Assembly (NCBI GenBank): GCA_963704815.1
Contig: CAVPHU010000001.1
Coordinates: forward strand, 1,736,001-1,800,000
From: DATKWD01 sp963704815
GTDB lineage: Bacteria > Actinomycetota > Acidimicrobiia > Acidimicrobiales > Salinilacustritrichaceae
Reading direction: 5' to 3'
DNA: 64,000 nt
Made by a program: the position numbers and the translations under genes. This document shows positions 17,584 through 26,522 of the stretch, one piece after another (the first letter of the stretch is position 1; every line of letters begins with the position of its first letter). The notes below the pieces were generated by a model that was given only the letters and a program-made list of their open reading frames with translations, ran no database searches and had not been told where the DNA came from.

Positions 17584-19787
17584 GTTCGGTCCTCCCCCGG
17601 CATCGATGATTTCACCCAAGTCGTGAGCGTCTCTCGGGTGCAGTCTGCTGCATCGGCGGCCATCTGTGCTCCGGTCGAGAAGTCGAGCATCTCTCCCCCT
17701 GACACGTCGACGTCGAGATAGAGGTCAGCGAGACCTTCGCGCACCACTCGTTGGCGTGCCCCTGCCGACCCGACCAGGCTGCACCGGACCATCGTCGAGA
17801 TCAACGACGGGGGCCCAGCGCCGCGACGTCGGGCGCGGGTGGACTCGATCCCCGAGATCGACAGTCCGTAGTCCTCGTTCGCCACCGGCCCGTCGGCCGG
17901 CGACACGTCGACTGCGATGATCGATCCGGTGGGGTTGCGACGACGCATCTCCTCGACCGGCACGTTGTCGAGCACCCCGCCGTCCACGAACAGCTCGCCG
18001 TCGATGGGGACCGGCGGGAGCACGCCCGGAATCGAGATGCTCGCCCGAATCGCCCGCACCAGATCACCACGATCGTGGTAGCGGATCGAGGCGCGGCTGA
18101 TGTTCGTCGAGACGCAGTAGTACGGGATCCACAGGTCGGTGATGTCGACGTCCCCGATGATCGTGCGGAGGTTCTCGGTGATCCGTGCGCCCTTCAGCAA
18201 CGAGGTCGTCGGCACCGTGTAGTCGAGCAGCTTGTCGAAGGACTCGAGGGCCGTCGAAAGCGTGCGCTCGTGAGACCAGCCAAGGCCGCGCCCGATGGCC
18301 ATGATGCTGCCGATGCTGGTGCCGGCGATCATGTCGACCCCCACGCCCAGGTCGTCGAGCACCTCGAGAACGCCGAGGTGAGCGAAGCCCCGTGCTCCGC
18401 CGCCTCCGAGCACGACCGAGTTCGCCCGCCCGGCCAGCGATCGGGCCAGCCGGGCCATGTGGTCGCGGTCGCCCCGGCGCACGTGATGGTGGGAGGAGAC
18501 GTCGCGGCCGGCGAGCCAGGCGGGGGTCCCCTGCGGGCACACGGTTCTGGGCGGGTGCAGGAGCACCAGACTCACGCTCGGGTGCTTCTGGGACGACAGC
18601 AACCGCCAGAGTTCGAGCTCCTCGTCACGCTGCTTCGGCGATCGGGTCGAGTCGGCAACCAGGACCACGGTGTCGGTCCAGCGGAGCGCTCGCCTGCTCC
18701 ACGCCGTCCCCGTGTCGTCGATCAGATGGACGAGCTCGTCGTGGCGCGCTTCGAGCTGCTCGAGCGTGTAGTCGAGCCGCAGCGAGCCGACGTCGCCGGC
18801 TTTCATCTGGGCGGCGCCCTCGTGGCCCAACATCGCGTCGAGATCGGCGGCCGAGACCGACCGGGCGGTCGGCCCGAGGTCGGCGACCAGGAGCTGGGCG
18901 AACTCGTCGAGATCGACACCGTCGGTGGCCGCCACCAGCACGAACGAGCGGCCGCGAGCGGCGGGCGCCTCGGTCCCTCTCCGCTGTCGGGCCATGGCCA
19001 TCTTCGCCACCGCCAGACCCACGCGGGGGAACTCGTCGAGCAAGCGCTCGTAGGCCTGCCGGGAGAAGCGGATCAGCTGGGTGTCACGGACGGCGTAGAC
19101 GGTCGCGCTCCGAGGTTCGCCGTCGATGAGCGACAGCTCACCCACGATGTCGCCCCGACCCAGCTGGCCGATGGGCGTGATCGATTCGGGGTCGTCCTCG
19201 CGGAACACCCCGAGGCGGCCGGTGGCCACGAGGTAGGCCGCATCTCCGTCGTCGCCTTGGGCGAACAGCTTCTGGCCGGCGGGCATCGACACCCACTCGG
19301 TCAACTCCTCGATCAGGGCGATGACGTGGGGCTCGATGACGCCGAAGAGGTCGTTGAAGTGTTGGACCAGCTGCGCCTCGCGGAGCCGTTGCGTCGCTCG
19401 GGTGGCCAAGACCTCGGCCTGCTCGGGATGGTCGCCCAACAAGCGCCGGAACCCATCGGCGCCCAGGCTCACGACCTCCGACTCGGCGACCGCGCGGACC
19501 GTGGCGGACCGGGTGTCCCCGGCCATCAGGCCGACCTCGCCGACCACCGCACCCGCACCCATGGTCGAGATCTGCTGGGGACCCTCGTCGCGGTCGAACA
19601 CGACCTCGAGCTCACCCGAAACGACCACATAGGCGTGTTGGGCCGGGTGACCCTGGGTCAGCAGGTCCTCACCGGCGGCGAGATGCAGACCCTGCATCTC
19701 CCCGGCGACGGCGAGGAAGTCCTCGGCGCCCAGCCCTGCGAGCAGCTCGCTCCCAGCCAGGAACGCCGCCATGGCTTCCGCCGACAT
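17580..19787 (-). CDS. Patatin-like phospholipase with two N-terminal cNMP-binding domains (NTE-like)
   Basis: This 735-aa protein has two cyclic nucleotide-binding domains (residues ~10-130 and ~145-265). Their phosphate cassettes are AVVGEVGLMAGDTRSATV and IVGELSLIDGEPRSATV, both with the Glu and Arg ligands. A ~170-residue linker domain follows. The C-terminal patatin domain has oxyanion GGGGARG, nucleophile GTSIG and the dyad aspartate DGG. This is the architecture of neuropathy target esterase and bacterial RssA-type lysophospholipases. The start is ATG 19785-19787. It overlaps the permease by 4 bp. A cAMP-responsive lipid hydrolase linked to a cNMP-bearing exporter is suggested. Confidence 0.88.
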   Translation of the reverse strand: MSAEAMAAFLAGSELLAGLGAEDFLAVAGEMQGLHLAAGEDLLTQGHPAQHAYVVVSGELEVVFDRDEGPQQISTMGAGAVVGEVGLMAGDTRSATVRAVAESEVVSLGADGFRRLLGDHPEQAEVLATRATQRLREAQLVQHFNDLFGVIEPHVIALIEELTEWVSMPAGQKLFAQGDDGDAAYLVATGRLGVFREDDPESITPIGQLGRGDIVGELSLIDGEPRSATVYAVRDTQLIRFSRQAYERLLDEFPRVGLAVAKMAMARQRRGTEAPAARGRSFVLVAATDGVDLDEFAQLLVADLGPTARSVSAADLDAMLGHEGAAQMKAGDVGSLRLDYTLEQLEARHDELVHLIDDTGTAWSRRALRWTDTVVLVADSTRSPKQRDEELELWRLLSSQKHPSVSLVLLHPPRTVCPQGTPAWLAGRDVSSHHHVRRGDRDHMARLARSLAGRANSVVLGGGGARGFAHLGVLEVLDDLGVGVDMIAGTSIGSIMAIGRGLGWSHERTLSTALESFDKLLDYTVPTTSLLKGARITENLRTIIGDVDITDLWIPYYCVSTNISRASIRYHDRGDLVRAIRASISIPGVLPPVPIDGELFVDGGVLDNVPVEEMRRRNPTGSIIAVDVSPADGPVANEDYGLSISGIESTRARRRGAGPPSLISTMVRCSLVGSAGARQRVVREGLADLYLDVDVSGGEMLDFSTGAQMAADAADCTRETLTTWVKSSMPGEDRT

Positions 19788-19849
19788 TCCCGCTGTGCCC
19801 GAGTCGTTCCCTCCCGTGCCCTCCACGCAGCGCGTTGTATCACACGCGC

Positions 19850-20305
19850 CTATTCGAGGGCGGCAGCCAGCCGTTCGAGGGTCGTCTCCATGCCGGCTCG
19901 GTTGTGGCTGCCCCGGTCGGCGACGCCCGAGATCGACTTCGTCATCTCGATGATCTCGTCGGGGCGCCCCTCGTCCCAGGTCTCGGTGACGACACATCCG
20001 GTCTCGGTCGGCGTGATCTGGTACTCCCATCGGGAGAACCGCAGGTCGCCGAACACGCCCTCGAACACGAACCGTTGGTTCGGCTCGAGTTCGACGATCT
20101 CGGCTTCGGTCGTCCACTCGAGGTCGCCGTTGCGGTTGTGACCGAGGAACCGGGCGCCGACGATCGCCTCGGTGGCGTCGCCGACCCACTCGCACGTGTG
20201 GCACTCGGGCGACCACTCGCCCATCCGGGTGATGTCGGTGAGGGCACGCCAGACGATCTCGGGTGACGCGGCGATCTCGCGCCTGACCTCGACGTGTTTG
20301 TCCAT
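19850..20305 (-). CDS. SRPBCC (START-like/polyketide cyclase) family protein
   Basis: This 151-aa protein opens with VEVRREIAASPEIVWRALTDI and contains EWSPECHTCEWV and FSRWEYQITPTETG, the helix-grip fold pattern of SRPBCC proteins that bind hydrophobic ligands. ATG 20303-20305 shares one base with the upstream hydrolase stop (TGATG), so the two are translationally coupled. The ligand is unknown. Confidence 0.82.
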   Translation of the reverse strand: MDKHVEVRREIAASPEIVWRALTDITRMGEWSPECHTCEWVGDATEAIVGARFLGHNRNGDLEWTTEAEIVELEPNQRFVFEGVFGDLRFSRWEYQITPTETGCVVTETWDEGRPDEIIEMTKSISGVADRGSHNRAGMETTLERLAAALE

Positions 20306-21705
20306 CAGTTCGGGACCGACGACGCCTGGGCGGCGGCGAGAAGCGCGGGGGCGTCCTCGGCGAGGAGGTAGCCGTTCGCCACCGCGTCATCGAGCGCGGC
20401 GCTCCAGGCGCTGACGAAGTCGGCGTTCGTCGGGTAGAGGGCGGCGAGCTCGGTCGGGGTCAGTGGCGTGGTGCTGCCGAACAGCCGGCAGAAGCCTGAG
20501 CCGTCGTTGATGCCGTCGATGGTCGCGACCGGCGCATCGACGTGCGGTGAACGGATGCCGCCGAGTGCGTTCCCCTGGGCGTCCCGGGTCAGCACGACCG
20601 GCGACACCGAGGTCACGTCGAGCCGCGGGCCGGTCACCGGCGGAACACCGGTTCGGACCCAGGTGTCGAGCGCGTCGACCGCCGCACGCATGATCCAGGT
20701 GTGCGGTCCACTGTTGACCGGAGCGGTGCACCCGAACTCGAGCGGATTACGCATCAGATCGAACGCTGCGACCTCGGTGGTCCCGTCACCGACGTCAGCG
20801 GGGCCGAGGGTCAGGTAGTAGGCATCGGCATGAGCCGTGCCCGCCATCTCCCACAGGCGGTAGAGCGCGGTGTCGGGCTGACGCACACCCAGGTTCGACC
20901 GGATGACGTCGTCTTCGGCCTGCAACACGAACACCGGGACGTCGAGGTCGTCGCGGATCATCGTGGGCGACGGAGCCACGACCGATTCGAGCGGATCCTG
21001 CCGGAGCGACGAACCGCCTGAGCCCCGGCTGTGCACCATGAACCCGTCGTAGGTGTGGGTTCGCAGGTGCATGGCGTTGATGTAGGTGACGAGTCGGCTG
21101 GCCGACTGCGACTCACCCGTGGCGATCACCTGCTCGGGCACCAAGCCGCCGAGCAACGAGGGCGTGTTGCGCACGTGACCCCCGGCCATGGTGAAGATGT
21201 CGTAGGAGAAGCTGTCGCCGGGGTGATTCAGCGAGCCGTAGCGAGCCGGCGAGTTGGCCTTCAGGTACTCGACGCCACGCGACTGCGCGGAGACACCGAC
21301 CCAGGCGAAGCCGTCGCGCACGAGCTCGTTGTGTGCATAGGTCCAGTCGTTCGGCAGGTCGACGCCCGCGGTGACGTTGAGCCATTCGACGATGACGGTG
21401 CCGTTGAAGTCGGCCGGGTTGCTCGGGCGGTACACGACGAGCCGGGTCTTGTACGCCTCGAGCTTGGTGTCGGGTTGGACGTCCCACTTGCCGTCTGCGG
21501 TCAGCGCGACCGCCGAGCCGTAACTGGCCGCTGGCCCGTTCATGTAGAACTCCGACGCCTCGTAGCCGACATCGGCCAGATCGAATCCGCTCGCCAACCC
21601 GATCGGTCCCGGGTCGGTCACCGGCGTGATCTGGCAGGCCGCCGCCACGAGCATCATCACCAGCACCGCACAGATGCGGCCGATTCGTCTGGTGGTCCTG
21701 GTCAT
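20305..21705 (-). CDS. Lipoprotein alpha/beta-hydrolase domain protein (Abhydrolase_10 type)
   Basis: This 466-aa exported lipoprotein has a signal peptide ending at Cys24 (VAAAC). The hydrolase domain contains VIVEWLNVTAGVDLPNDW and VGVSAQSRGVEYLKANSP near the N-terminus, and the nucleophile elbow ATGESQSASRL. A DGFMVHSRG segment and a histidine in MAGTAHADAYY could complete the triad. The start is ATG 21703-21705, with AGGGGG upstream. The family (PF20091-like) is common in actinobacteria and of unknown substrate. It is coupled to the SRPBCC gene and follows an alcohol dehydrogenase by 53 bp. Confidence 0.82.
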   Translation of the reverse strand: MTRTTRRIGRICAVLVMMLVAAACQITPVTDPGPIGLASGFDLADVGYEASEFYMNGPAASYGSAVALTADGKWDVQPDTKLEAYKTRLVVYRPSNPADFNGTVIVEWLNVTAGVDLPNDWTYAHNELVRDGFAWVGVSAQSRGVEYLKANSPARYGSLNHPGDSFSYDIFTMAGGHVRNTPSLLGGLVPEQVIATGESQSASRLVTYINAMHLRTHTYDGFMVHSRGSGGSSLRQDPLESVVAPSPTMIRDDLDVPVFVLQAEDDVIRSNLGVRQPDTALYRLWEMAGTAHADAYYLTLGPADVGDGTTEVAAFDLMRNPLEFGCTAPVNSGPHTWIMRAAVDALDTWVRTGVPPVTGPRLDVTSVSPVVLTRDAQGNALGGIRSPHVDAPVATIDGINDGSGFCRLFGSTTPLTPTELAALYPTNADFVSAWSAALDDAVANGYLLAEDAPALLAAAQASSVPN

Positions 21706-21758
21706 CGGTGTCCCCCTGGTTGGCTTCGAGCAGATGACGGTAGCCCACACCTCCGCGG

Positions 21759-22781
21759 TCACGAGGCGTCGATGTCGATCATCACCTTGCCGGCGACTGC
21801 AGGGTCGCTCGCGACCTCGAAGGCCTCGCGGATCGATCCGAGTGGGAATCGGTGGGTGATCATCGGCCGGAGATCGGTGTCGGCGAGCAACGTGAGGGTT
21901 CGACCGAAGTCGTCGGGATATTCCATCGCGCCGGTGATCTGGAGCTCGCGCATCAGGACCGACAGGAAGCTGACCTCGATCGGTGCGTAGTGGAGCGCGA
22001 CGACCGAGAGCCGTGCACGTCGCCTGGCGTGGTCGATCACCTGGTGGATGACGCTCGCCGCCCCGGAGGCTTCGACGAACGCGTCGGTGGCGGGCACGGT
22101 CCCACCCATGAAGTCGGTGGTGCCGTGGATGGCCGCGAGCTCGGTCCACACGTCGACCTCGCTCGCGTCGAGCGTGTCGCTGGCGCCGACCGTGGTGGCC
22201 AGCCCCAGTCGGTGGGCCGAGAGGTCGATGGCGACGATCTCGTCGACACCCTGGGCGCGGAGCGACGCGATCGAGGCGAGTCCGATCGGGCCGGCGCCGA
22301 ACACGGCTGCTCGCTCGCCGGGCTCGACACGAAGCTTGTCGACCGCGTTCATGCCGACGCCGAGGGGTTCGGCGAGCGCCGCCACCTCGAACGACATCTC
22401 ATCGGGCAGGTGGTGGAGCCGAACAGCGCCGCCATGTCCTTCGACGTCGCGGACCAACAGGCGGGGCGTGAAGCCACCTTCGGGAGCTCCGTTGCCGATC
22501 GGCAACCCGTCGGAGGTCCCCGGATCCAGGACGACGCGATCGCCGGGAGCGAAGCCGGTCACGGCGTCACCCGTCGCTTCGACGACTCCGGAGAGCTCGT
22601 GGCCGATCGCCATCGGTTCGGGACCGGGTCCGATGAGACCCCCGCGCCTCAGGTAGCCGAGGTCACTGCCGCAGATCCCGCAGCTGGCCACCTGCACGAC
22701 CACGTCGCGGGGACCCGGCCTCGGCTCGGGAACCTCGTCGAGACGGAGGTCGTCGGGACCGTGGATGCGTGCCTGGAGCAT
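21759..22781 (-). CDS. Zinc-dependent alcohol dehydrogenase-like (MDR superfamily)
   Basis: This 340-aa medium-chain dehydrogenase has catalytic-zinc ligands in CGICGSD (Cys near residue 34) and AIGHELSG, with a third ligand likely in ALAEPLGVG. The cofactor motif is VFGAGPIGLASIASL, followed by an acidic residue in AIDLS that favours NAD(H). The structural-zinc loop with four cysteines is missing: the loop reads DPGTSDGLPIGNGAPEGG. It lies 4 bp after the MBL hydrolase gene, so it should be co-transcribed with the sulfotransferase and MBL genes. Confidence 0.87.
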   Translation of the reverse strand: MLQARIHGPDDLRLDEVPEPRPGPRDVVVQVASCGICGSDLGYLRRGGLIGPGPEPMAIGHELSGVVEATGDAVTGFAPGDRVVLDPGTSDGLPIGNGAPEGGFTPRLLVRDVEGHGGAVRLHHLPDEMSFEVAALAEPLGVGMNAVDKLRVEPGERAAVFGAGPIGLASIASLRAQGVDEIVAIDLSAHRLGLATTVGASDTLDASEVDVWTELAAIHGTTDFMGGTVPATDAFVEASGAASVIHQVIDHARRRARLSVVALHYAPIEVSFLSVLMRELQITGAMEYPDDFGRTLTLLADTDLRPMITHRFPLGSIREAFEVASDPAVAGKVMIDIDAS

Positions 22782-22785
22782 GGTG

Positions 22786-24061
22786 TCACCCCTCCGCTCG
22801 TCGAAGCTCGGCGATCTGGTGACGGAGCCAGCCGCTCTCCCAGAAGCTCTCGTCGCCGTCGATCAGAAGCTGTTCGTGGGCTTCGAGCAGGATCGCGGCC
22901 GCGCCGGGGTCGTCGCCGCCCTGGGCCGCGAGGGCTTCGGCGATGCGGATCGCTGTTGCCGGGTCGCCCGCCTCGAGCTTCGCCTTGGCGGCCTCGTACA
23001 CGGCCTGTGGCTCGAGGAGTCCGGCGAGGGCGACTGTCGCGTCGGAGGGATCGGCCCCGTAGAGCTCGGCGGTCGAGCGCCGCTGGAACCAGCCGGTGTA
23101 GGCCTCGAAGATCGTCCGGGCGCCCCAGCTGACCTTGCCGTAGCCCTGCCCGACCCGGAGCTCAGGCGGAAGCTCGACCGCTGCGCATGATCTCGTAGGG
23201 GTCGGCGCCGTGGTTGATCAGTTCGAGCGTGCGGTCGTGCACGTACTCGACCGCACCTCGCATCCGGGCGAGGCAGGCATCGATCAGCTCGTGCACCGAC
23301 GATCGGCGTGTGCCGGCCGGTGATGAGCGTCTCGACGCCGAGGGCTCGCACCCGGTCGATGTTCTCCATGTAGGGCACCGGGAACCGGTAGAGGTCGGCA
23401 CGGAGGGTGTTGAAGTTCGGGAAGTGGGGGAACAGCGGTCCGAACAGGTTGCTCACCAGCGCCACCCGATGTTCGGGGAGCCACACGACGAGCGCAGTCG
23501 ATGGTCTCGCCCCCGGGGGTGTGGAGCAGCTCGATGTCCAGGTCGCCGGCCCGCAGCTGCAGACGGTCATCGAACATGACGTCGGGCGTCGGCACGTCCT
23601 GGCCATGATCCGCGTCCGGGTAGCGGCTCATCAGGGCGCCGATCTTGTCGGGCAGCTCGGGAAACCACCGCAGCGCGGTGCGCATGCGGAGCTTCTCGAT
23701 GCGCTTGTCGTCGGCCTGACACCGCGGGTTGTTCGCGATGGGCCACGTAGCGGGTGGCCGGTTCGCGGAAGTGCCCGACGCCGCCGACGTGATCGACGTG
23801 GCCCTGCGTGGTGATGATCCAGCTGGTTGGGCGGGCCTCGAGCTCGTCGAACAACGCATGGTGGTGCGGTGCCTCGAATCCCATGCCGGTGTTGACGATC
23901 ACCCGCTCGCCGCCCGCGTCGATGCAGTAGCTGGCGGTGGTGCCGGCAGAGCGGTGGACCAGGTCGTGGACCGGCACCGGACGCTCGTCGTAATCGGGGT
24001 GCAGCAACTCCTTGCCCGGTCGCTCGTCGATCAGCCGGTCGACGGCTTCCTCGATGTCCAT
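22786..24061 (-). pseudogene. Alkylsulfatase-like metallo-beta-lactamase protein (multiple frameshifts)
   Basis: Joined frames give an ~425-aa protein starting MDIEEAVDRLIDERPG. An MBL core follows with TTQGHVDHVGGV, LLHTPGGETID and TGRHTPIVG. The C-terminal part has the alkylsulfatase dimerisation segment YGKVSWGARTIFEAYTGWF and a TPR-like tail. The first histidine of the usual HxHxDH motif is Gln (TQGHVDH). The frame changes at least four times (about 23740, 23500, 23300 and 23175). ATG 24059-24061 sits on a TGATG with the sulfotransferase stop. Family members hydrolyse alkyl sulfates; the neighbouring sulfotransferase and alcohol dehydrogenase make a sulfate-ester role attractive but unproven. 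Confidence 0.72.
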
Positions 24062-25318
24062 CAGTGCCACCTCGATGTCGATGTCGAACCGTTGGAGGTA
24101 GAAGTCGAAGCGCACCACGCACGTCGGCCGGCTGGGCGCCGAAGTCCTCGTCGCAGGTCATAGATCACCCGACCGTGCCTGCCGCGGGCATGGGCGTCGA
24201 GCTGGGCCCGGATCTCGGCCCGAGCCGTCTCGGTCATCCCGAGCCCCGCGACGTCGTAGATCCGCTCGACCGTGCCGAGGTCGTCGGCCGTGAACTCGTG
24301 GAAGAGCACGTCGGTCGTTCGATCGGGTGGCAGCAGCGTGCCGGTCGCGGACCGATGCAGACAGGAGTCGTTCGACACGATCGGCCCAGTAGGCGAGGTA
24401 CCACTCGGGGTCGGTGCTCCGGTAGCCGACCCGCGAGGCATAGGCCGTCATGGTGGCCGCCGACTGGATGACCGCCACCGGGTCGCGATGGGTCACGACG
24501 AAGGTCGCGTCGGGGAACGTCTCGACCAGCGGTCCCATCTGTTCGAGGTGCTGCGGGCACTTCAGCACCCACCGGTCGCGGGGAGCGTACCACTGGAGGA
24601 TCTTCAGGCCGGTCCGCATGTACTCGTAGTGGGGGCGCTGGTCGTGGGCGAGGTGGTGGTCGCGCCCACTGCGGCACCCGAGCCACCCACTCCTGGTTGT
24701 AGCTGGCGAAGTCGGGCAGCATCAGCTCGAGCTCTTCGTGCACGTGGTCCGGGTTCATCGGGTGCATCGCCGCGACCGGAGGCGAGCCGGCCTGCATGGT
24801 CTCCCACCGCTGTCGGCATCGGAGGTAGCGAGGATCGTCGGGACCGCGTCGTCGCGCTGGTCCTCGGCGACCGGAGCCTGGCCTTCCCAGAGCGGCATCG
24901 AACGGAGACGCTGGTCGGCGGCGATCAGGTTCACCAGGTGCGTCGTGCCCGACCGGGGCAGGCCGACCACGATGATCGGCTCGCGGATCTCGACGTCGTG
25001 GATCTCGGGGTGGCGGGCCAGCAGATCGTGCATGCGCAGCCGGTTCTCGGCATGGCGCACGCAGTTGTCGAAGATGACGTAGCGGAGCAGATTGGTGACG
25101 TCCGGATGCTCGTCGACCTCGCGGAGCCAGAGATCCAGACGCTCGCGGAAGTCGACCGGCCCGAAGTCGTCGAGCCCGGTCGCATGGACGGCTGCGTCGA
25201 GGACCGACGCGACGGTGAGATCGAGGTCGAGCGAGTCACCGAACTCCAGGCCGGCCGTCTGGAGGTCGTTCAGTTCGGGTTCGGCCAGGTCGGTGATGCG
25301 AATCACGTCGTCCGACAC
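24061..25318 (-). pseudogene. PAPS-dependent sulfotransferase family protein (multiple frameshifts)
   Basis: The N-terminal half reads cleanly from GTG 25316-25318 (MSDDVIRITDLAEPEL) through the 5'-phosphosulfate loop VVGLPRSGTTHLVNL. After a break near 24800, other frames carry PDFASYNQEWVA, LKCPQHLEQM, and the 3'-phosphate region FVVTHRDPVAVIQSAAT. The C-terminus is GLGMTETARAEIR and GRHGRVIYDLR. Corrected length would be ~410 aa, usual for Stf3-like sulfotransferases. At least four indels interrupt it (about 24800, 24665, 24370, 24130). The gene probably ends at TGA 24061-24063, overlapping the MBL start, but the extreme C-terminus cannot be resolved. Confidence 0.75.
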
Positions 25319-25367
25319 GGAGGTCACAGTACGGGAGCTCGAGTCGGGTGACCCGGTGATCGGCAGG

Positions 25368-26513
25368 TCAGCTGCCGGTCCATCCCCTGATGCCGTCGAT
25401 CGCCCGGTCGAGGTGGGCCGTCCCCGCCTCGATCGCCTGTCGCTCCCACTCGGGGTCGTCCGGGGTGAAGCAACACCGATAGCGCCACCGCGCCGCACGG
25501 TGCTCGGGATCGTCGAGGTCGCCGCACCGGTGCACCCACTGCTCGTGGTAAGTGGCGGCGAGCTGCTCGAGGTCGCCGGCGGTGCCGAACTCGAGGGTGA
25601 GCGAGAAGCACGTCGCGTCGGGCAGCAGGTCGGCGATGCCGGCGGCGATCGGACCGGACTTGACCGTCGACGCGGAGTCGGGGTTCCCCACCGTGCTGTC
25701 GATGTCGCCGAAGACCGACCGCAGGAACCTGTCCTGAGCCGAGTCGACCGGCTGGCTCGACAGCAGCGTGACCGTGTTGACCGCACCGACCCCCGTGTGG
25801 AGGTCGATGGTCAGCACCCGTTCGGCCGCACCGAGATGCTGCGGCAGGACGGCTTCGAGGATGGCACAGGATTCCTCGGTCTGATCACCGCCGAAGTGCA
25901 GGCCGTCCGGGTGGCGGTACTGCCCCCGCGTGATGCCGTCGGTGACCCAGTCGATGCCTCTGGCCTCGACGATCGGGCCGGTCTGGGCGAGCAGGTCCTC
26001 GACCGAGGGCAAGGTGGGGGTGTCGGGACAGGCGATGGCATGGAGCTCGTCGTACGCGAGGTTGTGCGCAGGCTCGCGCCGACTGCGACCCCAGTTGCGG
26101 TTGAGGTCGACGTTCGACTCGTTCTGACGGCGCGGATGCGCCATGCCCCACGGGTTCACGGCGTGAACGAGCACGATTGCCGTGTCATCGGGGAGACCGC
26201 CCTCGGGGTGACCGCCCGCCAGGCGACCCGGTGTGTCGAGGCGAGCGAGGAGATCGGTCTGGAGGGTCGATCCGATGAAACCCTCGACCCCGTGCACCCC
26301 GGACAGCACGACCAAGGCCCTGGTCGGTCGGGGCGAGCCGATGACCGCGACGTCGATGCTGAGTTCCTGACCGAACGGTCCGCGAGCCGTGATCGGATGG
26401 GCATCGACGGCGGCGGCCGCGTCGGCGGCGGCCGCGCGGAACCGGGCGCGGCACTCGTCGTAGGTGAGGGGCAGGCGATCGAGGCGCATCGAAGGCCCGG
26501 TCACGGCTGACAT
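25368..26513 (-). CDS. DUF2817 zinc-carboxypeptidase-like protein (M14 related)
   Basis: This 381-aa cytoplasmic protein has a zinc site like M14 peptidases: GVHGVEGFIGS (His and Glu ligands), NVDLNRNWG (substrate Arg/Asn), and TIDLHTGVG (third ligand). A catalytic Glu is likely in SLTLEFGTAG. ATG 26511-26513 is used because GGAG lies just upstream. Only 9 bp then separate it from the divergent PLP-enzyme ATG, so MRLDRLPLT at 26489 may be the true start. The sulfotransferase follows 49 bp downstream. The substrate is unknown. Confidence 0.8.
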   Translation of the reverse strand: MSAVTGPSMRLDRLPLTYDECRARFRAAAADAAAAVDAHPITARGPFGQELSIDVAVIGSPRPTRALVVLSGVHGVEGFIGSTLQTDLLARLDTPGRLAGGHPEGGLPDDTAIVLVHAVNPWGMAHPRRQNESNVDLNRNWGRSRREPAHNLAYDELHAIACPDTPTLPSVEDLLAQTGPIVEARGIDWVTDGITRGQYRHPDGLHFGGDQTEESCAILEAVLPQHLGAAERVLTIDLHTGVGAVNTVTLLSSQPVDSAQDRFLRSVFGDIDSTVGNPDSASTVKSGPIAAGIADLLPDATCFSLTLEFGTAGDLEQLAATYHEQWVHRCGDLDDPEHRAARWRYRCCFTPDDPEWERQAIEAGTAHLDRAIDGIRGWTGS

Positions 26514-26522
26514 ACTCCGTCC

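Noticed and set aside
17751..20141. Plus-strand open frame of 796 codons
   Set aside because: It is antisense to the patatin gene, whose catalytic motifs are clear. The plus-strand product has no recognisable domain.
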